Positions 1 to 10,921 are shown, counted from the stretch's first letter. The stretch: DNA of 64,000 nucleotides from Spongiibacter thalassae (GCF_012272835.1 NZ_JAAWWK010000006.1:124001-188000); one strand, 5' to 3'. A program made the numbers and translations. The notes: generated by a model from the sequence alone, not told the origin.

Positions 1-547
1 AGGAATAGGGTGGAATCACGAGGTTTTGCGATGCTGGAGAACCGGCATAAACGCGGCCAGACAGGTCAAAACGAGAGCCGTGACAAGGACAGAAGAAGCC
101 GCCTACCCACGCATCGCCACCCAGGTCAGGCACACCCACTTCCGGCCGGTGCTTCGGTGCACAACCCAGATGGGTACACAAACCCACCATCACCAGTACG
201 TCGGGACGAATCGCGCGAGCGGCGCCTTCAATATACTCCGGCTGATCGGCACCGTCGGATTGAGGGTCTTTCAGGAAGGGTTTGACTTTTTCCAGCTCGT
301 CAATCTGCTTTTGCGTGCGTTTCAGCACGTAAACAGGCTTTCCTCGCCACTCAACTACCACCATTTGGCCGGGCTCAAGCTTGCTTATATCAGCTTTAAC
401 CGGCGCACCAGCCGCCCGGGCTTTAGCGCTGGGGTTCCATGAACCCACAAATGGCGTTGCCACACCGACAACGCCGGCAGCACCAACAACCGAGGTAGCC
501 GCGGTCAAAAAGCGCCGACGCCCCGTGTTTACGCCGTCATTACTCAT
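1..547 (-). CDS. petA: Ubiquinol-cytochrome c reductase Rieske iron-sulfur subunit (3' end outside window)
   Basis: Rieske [2Fe-2S] subunit of the cytochrome bc1 complex, which passes electrons from ubiquinol to cytochrome c1 at the periplasmic face of the inner membrane. My reverse-strand translation begins MSNDGVNTGRRRFLTAAT, a twin-arginine signal followed by a hydrophobic anchor. It contains both cluster-binding boxes, CTHLGC and CPCHGS, near the window edge. About 182 codons are visible and the C-terminal residues lie beyond base 1. The ATG at 547 follows a GGGGGAAA ribosome site; the nearest upstream ATG is closed at once by a stop. Cytochrome b and c1 genes would be expected just outside the window. 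Identity is very secure. Confidence 0.95.
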   Translation of the reverse strand, partial: MSNDGVNTGRRRFLTAATSVVGAAGVVGVATPFVGSWNPSAKARAAGAPVKADISKLEPGQMVVVEWRGKPVYVLKRTQKQIDELEKVKPFLKDPQSDGADQPEYIEGAARAIRPDVLVMVGLCTHLGCAPKHRPEVGVPDLGGDAWVGGFFCPCHGSRFDLSGRVYAGSPASQNLVIPPYS

Positions 548-628
548 GACGTTTCCCCCATAACATACGAATAATCAGACTGAACTCCCCTCAAGCCGGG
601 AGGTCACAGCAAATTTTAAATGGGCCAA

Positions 629-658
629 ATAGTAATGGAATTCCGCCCCTACTGACAA
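629..658 (-). promoter_or_regulatory. Predicted sigma-70 promoter of petA
   Basis: On the minus strand a -35 TTGTCA (653-658) and a -10 TACTAT (629-634) are separated by 18 bp, about 80 bp upstream of the petA start. The position after the rpsI terminator supports an independent petA transcript. Prediction from sequence only. Confidence 0.5.
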
Positions 659-707
659 TCACTTAACGGCCGGCTCTCTCCGGAAAGCGGCTGGCGATAT
701 GTCAGGC

Positions 708-742
708 AAAAAAAAACGCCCACAAATGCTGCTGGGCGTTTT
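708..742 (-). terminator. Rho-independent terminator of the rplM-rpsI operon
   Basis: Read on the minus strand, AACGCCCA and TGGGCGTT form a stem around a short loop and are followed by a run of about nine T. It lies about 50 bp downstream of the rpsI stop codon. Confidence 0.85.
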
Positions 743-792
743 CCGATAGCCGCCAAATAAGCGTCCTCCGGCCACGTAACGGGCCGCAGCGG

Positions 793-1185
793 TTAACGCT
801 TGGAGAACTGTGGCTTTTTACGAGCTTTGCGCAGGCCGACTTTCTTACGCTCAACTTCACGCGCATCGCGTGTCACGTATCCTGCCTTACGCAGTTCGGC
901 GCGAAGGCCTTCGTCGTACTGCATCAGCGCACGGGTAATACCGTGGCGAATCGCACCTGCCTGACCAAAGCTACCGCCACCGCTGACGTTAACCTTGATA
1001 TCGAACTTCTCAACCATATCAACCAGCTCAAGGGGCTGACGAACGATCATACGGGCAACTTCACGACCAAAATACTGATCCAGTCCGCGGTCGTTAATTG
1101 AGATCGCACCGGTACCTGGCTTCAGGAATACACGGGCTGATGAAGTTTTACGGCGACCAGTGCCGTAGTATTGAGTGGCTGACAT
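793..1185 (-). CDS. rpsI: 30S ribosomal protein S9
   Basis: Small-subunit ribosomal protein S9, whose C-terminal tail reaches the P-site tRNA. The 130-residue product has the family length, starts [19 protein letters not shown] and ends in the typical basic tail with a final KPQFSKR. It sits 13 bp downstream of rplM in the conserved rplM-rpsI pair and shares its promoter. A strong terminator follows. Nothing unusual. Confidence 0.98.
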   Translation of the reverse strand: MSATQYYGTGRRKTSSARVFLKPGTGAISINDRGLDQYFGREVARMIVRQPLELVDMVEKFDIKVNVSGGGSFGQAGAIRHGITRALMQYDEGLRAELRKAGYVTRDAREVERKKVGLRKARKKPQFSKR

Positions 1186-1198
1186 AGTACGCTTCCGA

Positions 1199-1627
1199 TT
1201 AGATATTCAGTTCAACAGGCTGTTGCGCGGCATGTGGATGCTCTGCGCCAGCGTAAACTTTCAGTTTTTTAAACATTGCACGACCCAGTGGGTTTTTAGG
1301 CAGCATGCCCTTAACCGCGCCCTGGATCACTCGCTCTGGAGCCTTGTCAATCAGCTTCTCGAAGCTGATTGATTTGAGACCACCGGGATAGCCAGTGTGA
1401 TGATGATACATCTTGTCTGTAGTTTTATTGCCAGTTACACGGATTTTCTCCGCATTGACAACCACAATGTAGTCACCGGTATCGACATGAGGCGTATACT
1501 CGGGCTTATGCTTACCGCGCAAACGGTGCGCAATCTCGCTGGCCAGACGACCCAATGTTTTATCGGCGGCGTCAACCACGTACCAGTCGTGAATGACATC
1601 GTTGGGTTTTGCACTTAAGGTTTTCAT
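1199..1627 (-). CDS. rplM: 50S ribosomal protein L13
   Basis: Large-subunit protein L13, an early assembly protein of 50S. At 142 residues it matches the family length and has the family start [20 protein letters not shown], the [12 protein letters not shown] segment and the HTGYPGGLK motif. It is the first gene of the rplM-rpsI operon, with a well-formed sigma-70 promoter 41 bp upstream. In E. coli L13 represses its own operon; I see no specific operator here. Confidence 0.98.
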   Translation of the reverse strand: MKTLSAKPNDVIHDWYVVDAADKTLGRLASEIAHRLRGKHKPEYTPHVDTGDYIVVVNAEKIRVTGNKTTDKMYHHHTGYPGGLKSISFEKLIDKAPERVIQGAVKGMLPKNPLGRAMFKKLKVYAGAEHPHAAQQPVELNI

Positions 1628-1667
1628 GAATCTCGCCTATGGGGACCGTACCGAACAAAGAGCGCGA

Positions 1668-1696
1668 ATACTACATAAGCGCCAAGTGATTTTCAA
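1668..1696 (-). promoter_or_regulatory. Sigma-70 promoter of rplM-rpsI
   Basis: On the minus strand a -35 TTGAAA (1691-1696), a 17-bp spacer and a -10 TAGTAT (1668-1673) precede a GC-rich discriminator (TCGCGC), as is common for ribosomal protein genes. The start codon is about 40 bp downstream. Confidence 0.7.
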
Positions 1697-1743
1697 GTGG
1701 AAAACGCAGCTTTTTCAGACCACTCGCCGACCACGCCACCCAC

Positions 1744-2850
1744 TTATGGACGGTGCTCGCGGGACAGGTAGTCCTGTGACTGCATTTCCAGCAAACGACT
1801 TTGGGTACGTTCAAATTCAAAGTCCAGGCGCCCACCCTCATACAAGGATTCAAGTGGCGCCGCCGCAGACAATACCAGCTTTACATTGCGGTCGTAAAAC
1901 TCATCGATCAAATTTATGAAGCGCCGGGCCTGATCATCTCGCCCCGCCCCCATCACCGGCACCCCGCTGAGCACCACCGCGTGGAACACTCGAGCCAACT
2001 CAATATAGTCATATTGGCTGCGCGGCCCGTCGCACAATTCGGCAAAATCAAACCACGCGACGTCGTCGGCAACCCGGCGGGCGCGAATTTTACGCCCCTC
2101 AATATCCAGCAGCTGGTCAACCACCGCAGGCTCCGGCGCCAGACTGTCGAAGCTGCGCAGTAAACTGGCCTCGGCGGCATCACCCAGCGGCTGATAGTAA
2201 AGCTCGGCCTGCTCCAGCGCCCGCAGCCGGTAATCCACACCGCCATCGACGTTCACCACCTGAACATTTTGTTTGATCAACGCGATGGCGGGCAGAAACC
2301 GCGCCCGCTGCAAGCCATCTTTATACAGCTGATCAGGCACAATATTTGACGTTGCCACCAGCACGACCCCGCGCTCAAACAGACGCTCGAACAACCCGGC
2401 CAGAATCATAGCGTCGGTAATATCCGAAACAAAGAATTCGTCGAAACAGATCACTCGGGCTTCGTCGGCGATGCGATCAGCAACCATCACCAACGGGTTC
2501 TTTTCCCCGGAGAGGGATTTCAACTCCTTGTGCACCCGCTGCATAAAGCGGTGGAAGTGGGCGCGAAGCTTATCCTCAAACGGCAGGGTATCGAAGAAGG
2601 TATCCATCAGATAGGTTTTGCCGCGACCAACACCCCCCCAGAAATACAAACCCTGTATCGGCGCCGGAGTCTCGCTGCGGGAAAAGCGGGAGAACAGCTT
2701 TTTCAACCCACCTCCCTGCCCTGACCTCGGCGCAGCAAGCAGCTCGTCATACAGTCGCTGCAGGCAATCTACCGCGTGAGCCTGAGCCGCATCATGGGAA
2801 AACTCCGGCAACGCAAGATCCCGCTGATAGCGCTCTTTCGGTGACAACAT
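1744..2850 (-). CDS. zapE: Cell division protein ZapE (AFG1-like ATPase)
   Basis: AFG1/ZapE family P-loop ATPase, linked in E. coli to Z-ring constriction under oxygen limitation or stress. The Walker A motif GGVGRGKT is at about residues 72-79 of the 368-residue form, and the Walker B region reads ARVICFDEFFVSDI. The length suits the family. The ATG at 2850 is chosen because GAGGGAAGGG precedes it; a reading 19 codons longer lacks a ribosome site and adds an atypical N-terminus. The gene lies upstream of rplM in the order typical of many gammaproteobacteria and is divergent from zapG, so two division-related genes share the intergenic region. Confidence 0.93.
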   Translation of the reverse strand: MLSPKERYQRDLALPEFSHDAAQAHAVDCLQRLYDELLAAPRSGQGGGLKKLFSRFSRSETPAPIQGLYFWGGVGRGKTYLMDTFFDTLPFEDKLRAHFHRFMQRVHKELKSLSGEKNPLVMVADRIADEARVICFDEFFVSDITDAMILAGLFERLFERGVVLVATSNIVPDQLYKDGLQRARFLPAIALIKQNVQVVNVDGGVDYRLRALEQAELYYQPLGDAAEASLLRSFDSLAPEPAVVDQLLDIEGRKIRARRVADDVAWFDFAELCDGPRSQYDYIELARVFHAVVLSGVPVMGAGRDDQARRFINLIDEFYDRNVKLVLSAAAPLESLYEGGRLDFEFERTQSRLLEMQSQDYLSREHRP

Positions 2851-2996
2851 AGCCCTTCCCTCAAATTGAACGGCGGCAACTTTAGCGAGCCGACAGTAAA
2901 TTGGCAATTTTTTCGCGGCTTTGGCTGAAGCTGAGCCATCCCCCGGTTATACTGTGAGCACTGCATGGAAAAGCCCATGCCTCTGGAGGAGAAAAC

Positions 2997-3464
2997 GTGG
3001 ACGAATTAATGACTTTGATTGCCGTGGGGCTGGTATGCCTGCTGGTAGGTGCAATTATTGGCTATTTTGTACTGGCGCGCATCAAGCCCGAAGAACAGAG
3101 CCGTGCCGCACTGGAAAAACAGTTCAATGAAATGCAAAAGCAACAACAGGACTATCAGCACCAGGTCAGCACGCACTTTGATCGCACCGCTGAATTACTG
3201 AATGACCTTGCCGAAAGCTACCGCAGCGTACACAACCATATCGCCGAAGGCGCCCGTCACATGCACGCCACCGGTATCAGCCCTCTGCAACCCTTACCCG
3301 AGGGCCGGCCTGTACTGGAAGCCAACCCCGCTACCAACAAACCCTCGCAACAGCCCCTCGACTACGCCCCCCGCCAACCGGGCAGCAAGGGTGCGCTGCA
3401 CGAGGAGTTTGGTCTGGACAAATCAGAGGAAGACGTCAAACCCCCGATGGCCCCTCACCTCTAA
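2997..3464 (+). CDS. zapG: ZapG/YhcB-like membrane division protein (DUF1043)
   Basis: DUF1043 inner-membrane protein; the E. coli homologue YhcB/ZapG links division and envelope growth. One N-terminal transmembrane helix (about residues 5-30, LMTLIAVGLVCLLVGAIIGY) is followed by a glutamine- and glutamate-rich coiled-coil segment and a disordered proline-rich tail. At 155 residues the size is normal. The GTG at 2997 has GGAGGAG five bases upstream; the ATG four codons later is too far from it. A TATACT -10-like box lies at 2948-2953 with no convincing -35. It is transcribed away from zapE. Confidence 0.88.
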   Translation: MDELMTLIAVGLVCLLVGAIIGYFVLARIKPEEQSRAALEKQFNEMQKQQQDYQHQVSTHFDRTAELLNDLAESYRSVHNHIAEGARHMHATGISPLQPLPEGRPVLEANPATNKPSQQPLDYAPRQPGSKGALHEEFGLDKSEEDVKPPMAPHL

Positions 3465-3488
3465 ACTCTCTCCCCAGCCAGCCCGCGC

Positions 3489-4247
3489 TCACGCCGGGTT
3501 GGCAATATCCACAAACTCATGCTCAATCCCAAGGCGCTCAGCCAGCACCTCACCCAGTGCCTGCACACCATAGCGCTCGGTGGCGTGATGACCCGCCGCG
3601 AAGTAATGCACACCAAGCTCCCGGGCGATATGAATGGTCGGCTCCGAGACCTCGCCACTCAGGTAGGCGTCCACTCCAAGCGCCGCCGCCTTATCGATAT
3701 ACGACTGAGCCGCTCCGGTGCACCAGGCAATTCGCTCAATCTTTTCGCTGCCGACGGCTTCCAATAGCGGCCTGCGACCCAACACCGACTCAATATGCTC
3801 AGCAAAAGCATTAGCGGTCATCGGCTTGGCCAACACCCCGACGTTACCCACGGGACGCGCAGACCCGTCCATACCCCCGGTGATACGAATCCCCAACAAC
3901 TCCGCCAGACGAGCGTTATTGCCCAGAGCCGGATGCGCATCCAGGGGCAGGTGGTAGGCCAGCAAGCTGATCCCGTGCTTTAGCAAGGTTGTAATCCGTC
4001 GGCCTTTCATACCGGTAAGGCAGGGGTCCTCTCCCCGCCAGAAAAAACCGTGATGCACCAGCAGCACGTCGGCGCGACGCTCCACGGCGGCATCAATCAG
4101 CGCCTGGGAGGCGGTCACGCCACTGACAATTCGACTCACCTCCGGCCGCCCCTCCACCTGAAGACCGTTTGGGCAATAATCCTGAAATGCCTCCGGCTCC
4201 ATGATTCGATTGGCCTGTTCTAACAGCGCGCTCAAGGTACTACTCAC
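3489..4247 (-). CDS. NIF3-like dinuclear metal-binding protein (YbgI family)
   Basis: NIF3/YbgI (DUF34) protein, often named GTP cyclohydrolase 1 type 2 although the cellular role is unsettled. The 252 residues include the family landmarks YCPNGLQVEG near the N-terminus, VHHGFFW (metal ligands), YHLPLDAH, and the C-terminal GHHATERYG with GIEHEFVDI. The start is GTG at 4247, preceded by GAGG; an overlapping ATG two bases upstream runs straight into a stop. It is convergent with zapG and divergent from the degS-type gene, as in many Pseudomonas-like genomes. Confidence 0.9.
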   Translation of the reverse strand: MSSTLSALLEQANRIMEPEAFQDYCPNGLQVEGRPEVSRIVSGVTASQALIDAAVERRADVLLVHHGFFWRGEDPCLTGMKGRRITTLLKHGISLLAYHLPLDAHPALGNNARLAELLGIRITGGMDGSARPVGNVGVLAKPMTANAFAEHIESVLGRRPLLEAVGSEKIERIAWCTGAAQSYIDKAAALGVDAYLSGEVSEPTIHIARELGVHYFAAGHHATERYGVQALGEVLAERLGIEHEFVDIANPA

Positions 4248-4384
4248 ATTAACCTCTATGATTCAGCGTTGGATACATTCGTGGTAGGCTAGCACGACCC
4301 TTGGCTCGACCAAAATCGGCCGCCTTTTTCTGTATAGGTAACACTCATCAACAATCCGTCGCCCACCATCGCAGAGGCAAGCCG

Positions 4385-5443
4385 GTGAAGCAGCTTTCCC
4401 TACAATCCCTATTCTGGCCCAGCCTTTGTGGCCTTTTGCTAGGCCTGTGTATTCTCGCCTACCAACCCGCCAACACCACTGCACCCCAGGATTTCTCGGC
4501 CGCTGTTGAAGCTGCTGCCCCCGCCGTGGTGAACATCTACACCACCAAGGTGGTGCAACAGCGCCATCCATTGGCCAACGACCCGCTGTTCAAGCATTTT
4601 TTCAATCGCAACGGCAAGGTGCGCCAGCAATTGGAGCGCAGCCTGGGCTCCGGCGTGATCGTCGACGAACAGGGCTACCTATTAACCAACTACCACGTCA
4701 TCAATGGGGCTGACGAAATTCTTGTCATGCTTCAGGACGGCCGCCAGGCGCTGGCAACGGTGATTGGCAGCGACGCGGACACTGACCTGGCAGTACTCAA
4801 GATCGACCTGGACAAGCTCACCAGCATCCGCGTCAGTGAGCCGGGCAAAGCCCGTGTCGGCAATATGGTACTGGCCATCGGCAACCCCTATGGTTTCGGC
4901 CAAACCGTCACCCAGGGCATTATCAGCGCGACGGGGCGCTACGGCCTCGGGCTCAGTCAGTTTGAAAACTTTATTCAGACCGACGCCGCCATTAACCCCG
5001 GCAACTCGGGCGGCGCTCTCATAGACACCCAGGGCCGCCTGCTCGGCATCAATACCGCCATTTACACCCAGAGCGGTGGTTCTACCGGTATTGGCCTGGC
5101 AATCCCCACCGACCTTGCTCTGCGCACGATGAACGACCTGATCCGCTTCGGCCGCCCGGTTCGCGGCTGGCTCGGCATAGAGGTAAGGCCAGTCGGCAAC
5201 GGCACTAACGGCGTTGTGATTACCGGACTTGCAGACAAGGGGCCTGCACAACTGGCCGGCCTGCAGGTGGGTGATATTCTGACCGAGATCAACGGCGAAC
5301 TGGTCGGCGACGGCCATGCCGGTATGCGGGTGATTACCGATACCCGCCCCGGCGAAACGGTCAAACTGGTGATACTGCGCAACGACGAGCGCATCAGGAT
5401 CAGCACCGAAGTGGCCATGCGCCCCGGTCTACAGGGTAGCTAA
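4385..5443 (+). CDS. degS: DegS/AlgW-type periplasmic serine protease
   Basis: Membrane-anchored HtrA-family protease. In the family, DegS/AlgW senses misfolded outer-membrane proteins and cleaves the anti-sigma factor RseA/MucA. From the GTG at 4385 the product is 352 residues, close to E. coli DegS: one N-terminal membrane helix (about residues 8-27), a trypsin-like domain with catalytic His104 (TNYHV), Asp134 (DTDLAVL) and Ser208 (GNSGGAL), then a single PDZ domain at about 260-345. The single PDZ separates it from DegP/DegQ. GTG is preferred because GAGG lies seven bases upstream; a reading from 4301 adds 28 non-family residues. It is convergent with hisC with only 12 bp between. Confidence 0.92.
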   Translation: MKQLSLQSLFWPSLCGLLLGLCILAYQPANTTAPQDFSAAVEAAAPAVVNIYTTKVVQQRHPLANDPLFKHFFNRNGKVRQQLERSLGSGVIVDEQGYLLTNYHVINGADEILVMLQDGRQALATVIGSDADTDLAVLKIDLDKLTSIRVSEPGKARVGNMVLAIGNPYGFGQTVTQGIISATGRYGLGLSQFENFIQTDAAINPGNSGGALIDTQGRLLGINTAIYTQSGGSTGIGLAIPTDLALRTMNDLIRFGRPVRGWLGIEVRPVGNGTNGVVITGLADKGPAQLAGLQVGDILTEINGELVGDGHAGMRVITDTRPGETVKLVILRNDERIRISTEVAMRPGLQGS

Positions 5444-5455
5444 ACCGCCCTCGAC

Positions 5456-6517
5456 TCAAGCGCCGAAAAAGCGGTCCAACGATTCCAGCAAAAGCTGATT
5501 CTGCTCCACGGTGCCCACGGTTATACGCAGAAAATTGTCGATACGACGCTGATTGAAATGCCGCACAATCACACCATCTGCGCGCAGCGCTGCGGCAATA
5601 TCTGCCGCGGCCTCACTGCGATGTTCGCAAAACAGAAAGTTCGCCGCCGAGGGCAGCACATCGAAGCCCCGGGTATTCAGCTCACTCCGCAACTGCTCGC
5701 GATCGGCAATAACCCGGTCACAGCACTCGCGAAAATACGCCTCGTCACGAATGGCTGCTTCGGCACCGGCCAGCGCCACCCTGTCCAGAGGATAGGAGTT
5801 AAAACTGTTTTTGACCCGCTCAAGGGCCTCGATCAACTCCCGGTGCCCCACCGCCAGCCCTACACGCAGGCCCGCCAGAGAGCGCGATTTCGACAGGGTT
5901 TGAATTACCAGCAAATTGGGGTAGTCATTGACCAGTGTCACCGCCGACTCACCGCCGAAATCGACATAGGCCTCGTCGATAACCACAACGGTTTCATTGT
6001 TCACTTCAAGCAAGCGCCGTATATCCGCCAGCGCCAACAAACGCCCGGTGGGTGCATTTGGATTGGGGAAGATAATCCCCCCGTTAATCCCGGTATAGTC
6101 CGCCACCTGAATGGCGAAATCCTCATCCAGAGGAATCGCTTCACAGGGAATACCATACAGCTTGCAATAAACCGGATAAAAACTGTAGGTGATATCCGGG
6201 AACAACAGCGGCTTGCCGTGCTGAAACAGCGCGTGAAATACGTGAGCCAGTACCTCGTCAGAACCATTACCGACAAACACCTGATCCGCATCAAGCTGGT
6301 AGTACTCGGCAATACAGCCGCGCAAACTGTCTGCATTGGGATCGGGGTACAGGCGCAACCCGTCGCCGAGAACCTCCCGCATCGCCGCCAGTGCCTTTGG
6401 CGATGGTCCATAGGGGTTTTCATTGGTGTTGAGCTTGGTCAATTTATTCAGTTTGGGCTGCTCGCCGGGCACATAGGGCTGCAGATCCTTGACGATGGGA
6501 CTCCAATATCTACTCAT
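5456..6517 (-). CDS. hisC: Histidinol-phosphate aminotransferase
   Basis: PLP-dependent enzyme that transfers an amino group from glutamate to imidazole acetol phosphate in histidine synthesis. The 353-residue protein has fold-type I landmarks: NENPYGPSP near the N-terminus, [16 protein letters not shown], and the PLP lysine in [13 protein letters not shown]. The ATG at 6517 follows GGGGGAT and overlaps the hisD stop by 8 bases, showing translational coupling. It is the last gene of the murA-hisG-hisD-hisC line. No terminator is obvious in the 12 bp before the convergent protease gene. Confidence 0.95.
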   Translation of the reverse strand: MSRYWSPIVKDLQPYVPGEQPKLNKLTKLNTNENPYGPSPKALAAMREVLGDGLRLYPDPNADSLRGCIAEYYQLDADQVFVGNGSDEVLAHVFHALFQHGKPLLFPDITYSFYPVYCKLYGIPCEAIPLDEDFAIQVADYTGINGGIIFPNPNAPTGRLLALADIRRLLEVNNETVVVIDEAYVDFGGESAVTLVNDYPNLLVIQTLSKSRSLAGLRVGLAVGHRELIEALERVKNSFNSYPLDRVALAGAEAAIRDEAYFRECCDRVIADREQLRSELNTRGFDVLPSAANFLFCEHRSEAAADIAAALRADGVIVRHFNQRRIDNFLRITVGTVEQNQLLLESLDRFFGA

Positions 6518-7829
6518 CGCTATCCCCCGCCATACGGTATTCAGCACTGCGCGCATGGGCCGTCAGCGACTCACCCCGGGCCAACACCGACGCCGTCGCC
6601 GCCAGAGTGGCGGCTCCCGCCGGTGAACAATTGATAATCGACGATCGTTTCTGGAAGTCGTAGACCCCCAGCGGCGACGAAAAACGCGCCGTGCCCGAGG
6701 TTGGCAGCACATGGTTTGGTCCCGCACAGTAATCACCCAGGGCCTCGGGAGTGTGCCGCCCCATAAATATCGCACCGGCATGGCGAATATCCGCCAGATA
6801 TTGCTCGGGCTGATCAACAGACAACTCTAGATGCTCAGGTGCTATACGATTAACCAATGCGATAGCCTCATCCATGTCGGCAACGTGAATCATCGCGCCA
6901 CGTCCCGCCAAAGACTGACGAATGATATCGACCCTCTCCATGTCGGGCAGCAAGCGCTCGATACTTACCGCTACCGCATCGAGAAAGTCCGCATCGGGGC
7001 TAATCAGCAACGATTGGGCGTCCTCATCGTGTTCCGCCTGGGAGAACAAATCCATCGCAATCCAATCGGGATCGGTCTTGCCGTCGCACACCACCAGGAT
7101 CTCCGAAGGCCCGGCAATCATATCGAGCCCCACGCTGCCGAAAACCTGACGCTTGGCCGTGGCAACATAAATATTACCCGGACCGACGATTTTATCGACC
7201 CTGGGAATAGACTCGGTACCATAGGCCAAAGCCGCGATAGCCTGGGCACCACCTACGGCAAATACCCGGTCGACACCGGCGATCGCTGCCGCCGCCAGCA
7301 CCATATCGTTGACAAAACCACGGGGGGTGGGCGACACCATAATCAGCTCTGCCACACCCGCGACCTTGGCGGGCACCGCATTCATCAGCACCGACGAAGG
7401 GTAGGTCGCCTTGCCCCCGGGCACATACAAGCCGACACGATCCATGCCGCGTACCTGCTGTCCGAGCACCGTGCCATCGGCCTCAGTGTAGCTCCAGGAC
7501 TGCTGCACCTGTTTTTCGTGATAGTGGCGAATCCGCGCTGCCGCATTTTCCAGCGCCTCTCGTTGGGCGGCATCAATCCTCGTCAGCGCCGCCAGCAGCT
7601 GCTCCTGGGAGAACTCCAGCTCGGCCATTGCCGACACATCCAGCGCATCGAACTGACGGGTATATTCCAGCAGGGCCGCATCGCCACGCGCCTTTACATC
7701 CGCAAGTACATGTTGCACCGTCGATGCCACCGCGTCGTCCGAGACAGAATCCCAGGCGAGTAGCGCATCCAGAAGACTGTCGAAATCAGCCTGCCTGCTG
7801 CTAAGGCGGGCCATTAAAGGTTCAGGCAT
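6510..7829 (-). CDS. hisD: Histidinol dehydrogenase
   Basis: Zinc- and NAD-dependent enzyme for the last two steps of histidine synthesis (histidinol to histidine). The product is 439 residues, normal for the family. Recognisable segments are [15 protein letters not shown], the NAD region [36 protein letters not shown] and the C-terminal [14 protein letters not shown]. The ATG at 7829 has GGAGGT at ideal spacing and overlaps the hisG stop by 8 bases. A start 16 codons upstream would run into hisG and lacks support. Confidence 0.96.
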   Translation of the reverse strand: MPEPLMARLSSRQADFDSLLDALLAWDSVSDDAVASTVQHVLADVKARGDAALLEYTRQFDALDVSAMAELEFSQEQLLAALTRIDAAQREALENAAARIRHYHEKQVQQSWSYTEADGTVLGQQVRGMDRVGLYVPGGKATYPSSVLMNAVPAKVAGVAELIMVSPTPRGFVNDMVLAAAAIAGVDRVFAVGGAQAIAALAYGTESIPRVDKIVGPGNIYVATAKRQVFGSVGLDMIAGPSEILVVCDGKTDPDWIAMDLFSQAEHDEDAQSLLISPDADFLDAVAVSIERLLPDMERVDIIRQSLAGRGAMIHVADMDEAIALVNRIAPEHLELSVDQPEQYLADIRHAGAIFMGRHTPEALGDYCAGPNHVLPTSGTARFSSPLGVYDFQKRSSIINCSPAGAATLAATASVLARGESLTAHARSAEYRMAGDSDE

Positions 7830-8478
7830 TCGCCACCTCCACCTGCCGCGCCTCAACGGCACGTGACAGATTACCAATGATTTGCTGAATGGTCTGGTGC
7901 TTGCGTTTCATCGCTGCGCGATTCACCACCAGTCGTGAACTGACATCGGCGATCAAATCCCGCGGCTCCATACCATTGGCGCGCAGGGTATTACCGGTAT
8001 CCACGATATCCACGATCAAATCGGCCAGATCCATCAACGGCGCCAGCTCCATTGCGCCGTAGAGTTTGATCAGCTCCACCTGAATGCCACGCTCGGCAAA
8101 ATGACGCCGGGCGACATTGACGAACTTGGTCGCCACCCGCACCCGCCCGGAAGGCAGGGCCTCTCCCACCCGGCCGGCGGTCATCAGCTTGCAGCGGGCG
8201 ATATTCAAGTCGAGAGGCTCGTACATATCCTCAGCGCCGAGCTCCAACAGCATATCTTTACCCGCAATACCGATATCTGCCGACCCCAGTTTCACATAGG
8301 TCGGCACATCGGTACCGCGAATAACGATCAGCTGAATATGCGCATGATTGGTCGGAAAGATCAGCTTGCGACTGCTGGAAATATCCTCCAGCGGCTCGAT
8401 CCCCGCCTCGGCCAGCAGTGGCAGGGTTTCCTTTAAGATACGTCCCTTGGTAAGGGCTATGGTAACGGGCTGATCCAC
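7822..8478 (-). CDS. hisG: ATP phosphoribosyltransferase, short form
   Basis: Catalyses the first, regulated step of histidine synthesis (ATP plus PRPP). At 218 residues this is the short HisG form, which works as an octamer with HisZ; hisZ is not in the window. Family segments include [18 protein letters not shown] at the start and the PRPP loop [18 protein letters not shown] place the start at GTG 8478 because AGGAG lies eight bases upstream and homologues begin at this point; the longest reading (8538) overlaps the end of murA. Coupled to hisD by an 8-base overlap. Confidence 0.92.
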   Translation of the reverse strand: MDQPVTIALTKGRILKETLPLLAEAGIEPLEDISSSRKLIFPTNHAHIQLIVIRGTDVPTYVKLGSADIGIAGKDMLLELGAEDMYEPLDLNIARCKLMTAGRVGEALPSGRVRVATKFVNVARRHFAERGIQVELIKLYGAMELAPLMDLADLIVDIVDTGNTLRANGMEPRDLIADVSSRLVVNRAAMKRKHQTIQQIIGNLSRAVEARQVEVANA

Positions 8479-8509
8479 GCGCAAAACTCCTGACTCTATA
8501 CCGTTAACG

Positions 8510-9838
<1,329 letters not shown>

Positions 9839-9844
9839 GTCGGG

Positions 9845-10072
9845 TTAACTGGCTTCGGCGGGCGTGAGAGCCTTGATATTGATGGCGTGGAGAGAGCCGT
9901 CTTTGATCCAGTCGTTGACCGCGGCATAGACCAGCTGCTGACGACGCACAGGACGCAAGCCCGCAAAGGCCTCGCTCACTACCTGCACATCAAAATGATT
10001 GCCTTCCCCGGAAACGTCGAACTCGCCGTCGGCGAAGTGCTCTTTGAGTCGTTCCAATATTTGTTCTTGCAT
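9845..10072 (-). CDS. ibaG: BolA-family protein IbaG
   Basis: Small BolA-like protein (75 residues) of the IbaG/YrbA type, which binds monothiol glutaredoxin with a [2Fe-2S] cluster and influences acid resistance and envelope lipid traffic in other species. The BolA core is clear: an N-terminal helix MQEQILERLKEHFADGEFD, then GNHFDVQVVSEAFAGLRPVRRQQLVYAAV, with the conserved histidine in LHAINIKALTP. It lies directly upstream of murA, the usual place. A TACAAT box on the minus strand at 10112-10117 may be its -10; the -35 is weak. The ribosome site is weak. Confidence 0.92.
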   Translation of the reverse strand: MQEQILERLKEHFADGEFDVSGEGNHFDVQVVSEAFAGLRPVRRQQLVYAAVNDWIKDGSLHAINIKALTPAEAS

Positions 10073-10188
10073 ACCCGCTAGGTTCCGTGAATCCGCTTAA
10101 TCAGGCGGCGAATTGTACGCAATTGCAGCGGGATTGGCGAGGAGCGCGGCACGGGGCCGCGCAATCATCCCCGCCGGGAGGCGCGCAA

Positions 10189-10878
10189 TCAGCCCGCCGC
10201 CTTTTCCATCACTTCCTGCGGTGCCACCGTCCAGTTGTCAATGACCTTGTCCAGATTGCCGTTATAGGCGATAAACGCCGCACGGAACTGGTTCTGGTAG
10301 ATGCGGCCCAGGTTCAGGCCCTCAATCACGACATTGCGCAGCTTCCACTTGCCATCACTATCACGACGCAGGGTGTAAATCACCTCGTAGGGCTTTGCGC
10401 GCTCACCGTAGATATGTTGGCGCACACCGACACTGCCCGACAGATCAACATTGTCGCCCAGCGGCAGCACTTCAATGCGATTACCGTTAAAGCCCAGCAA
10501 GCCCTTGGCATAGGTATTAATCAGCCCGCTTTTGAAGTTTTCGGTAAAACGCTTCACGTTTTCCCGGAATTTCGCCCGCTCCTCCTCGGTTTTCAGGCTT
10601 TCGTAGTAGCCGCGGCTACCGTATTTACCCATTACCCCGCGGGCAAAACTTTGGAAATCAACGACATCATCCAGAATTTTCTCGATTTCACGGTTGTAGC
10701 GCGCCGGATCCTTGTCGATATAGCCCCGCGCCTCTTCAATTACCTTCATTACATGCTGGGTTGTGCCCACCACGACCTCGTAAGGCCCCTGGTTTGCCTT
10801 TGCATCGGCCGCGCTGGCCGCTCCTGCAACAACCAGCCACAACAATGCCGCAGTGGCTACTTTCACGAATTTAAGCAT
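10189..10878 (-). CDS. mlaC: Phospholipid-binding protein MlaC (Ttg2D-like)
   Basis: Periplasmic lipid carrier of the Mla pathway, which shuttles phospholipids between the outer-membrane MlaA complex and the inner-membrane MlaFEDB transporter. The 229-residue product has a signal peptide (about residues 1-23, cleaved after AASA) and the MlaC/Tol_Tol_Ttg2 fold: YNREIEKILDDVVDFQSFARGVMG, FTENFKSGLINTYAKGL, WKLRNVVIEGLNLG and YQNQFRAAF. In Pseudomonas-like genomes mlaF, mlaE and mlaD precede mlaC and an STAS gene (mlaB) follows; here mlaC stands alone between ibaG and the divergent kdsD. The transporter genes must be elsewhere or lost. Confidence 0.92.
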   Translation of the reverse strand: MLKFVKVATAALLWLVVAGAASAADAKANQGPYEVVVGTTQHVMKVIEEARGYIDKDPARYNREIEKILDDVVDFQSFARGVMGKYGSRGYYESLKTEEERAKFRENVKRFTENFKSGLINTYAKGLLGFNGNRIEVLPLGDNVDLSGSVGVRQHIYGERAKPYEVIYTLRRDSDGKWKLRNVVIEGLNLGRIYQNQFRAAFIAYNGNLDKVIDNWTVAPQEVMEKAAG

Positions 10879-10904
10879 TATTCACTTCGCTCCGATTTAT
10901 GTCC

Positions 10905-10921
10905 GATCAACGTCGTTGATC
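10905..10921. promoter_or_regulatory. Perfect 17-bp inverted repeat upstream of mlaC
   Basis: GATCAACG, one central T, CGTTGATC. It lies 27 bp upstream of the mlaC start, just downstream of a minus-strand TATAGAAT -10-like box (about 10926-10933). It could be a repressor operator or a leader hairpin. No regulator is identified. Confidence 0.35.

Noticed and set aside
5558-6634. Long open frame on the plus strand opposite hisC (358 codons)
   Set aside because: It lies fully antisense to hisC and hisD, has a low-complexity composition typical of a shadow frame, and matches no family.
6831-7763. Long open frame on the plus strand opposite hisD (310 codons)
   Set aside because: Shadow of hisD in the complementary frame; no ribosome site or recognisable domain.
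10158-10198. Near-direct repeat GCGCAATCA around the mlaC stop
   Set aside because: Two imperfect copies of under 20 bases in GC-rich sequence; probably chance or slippage.
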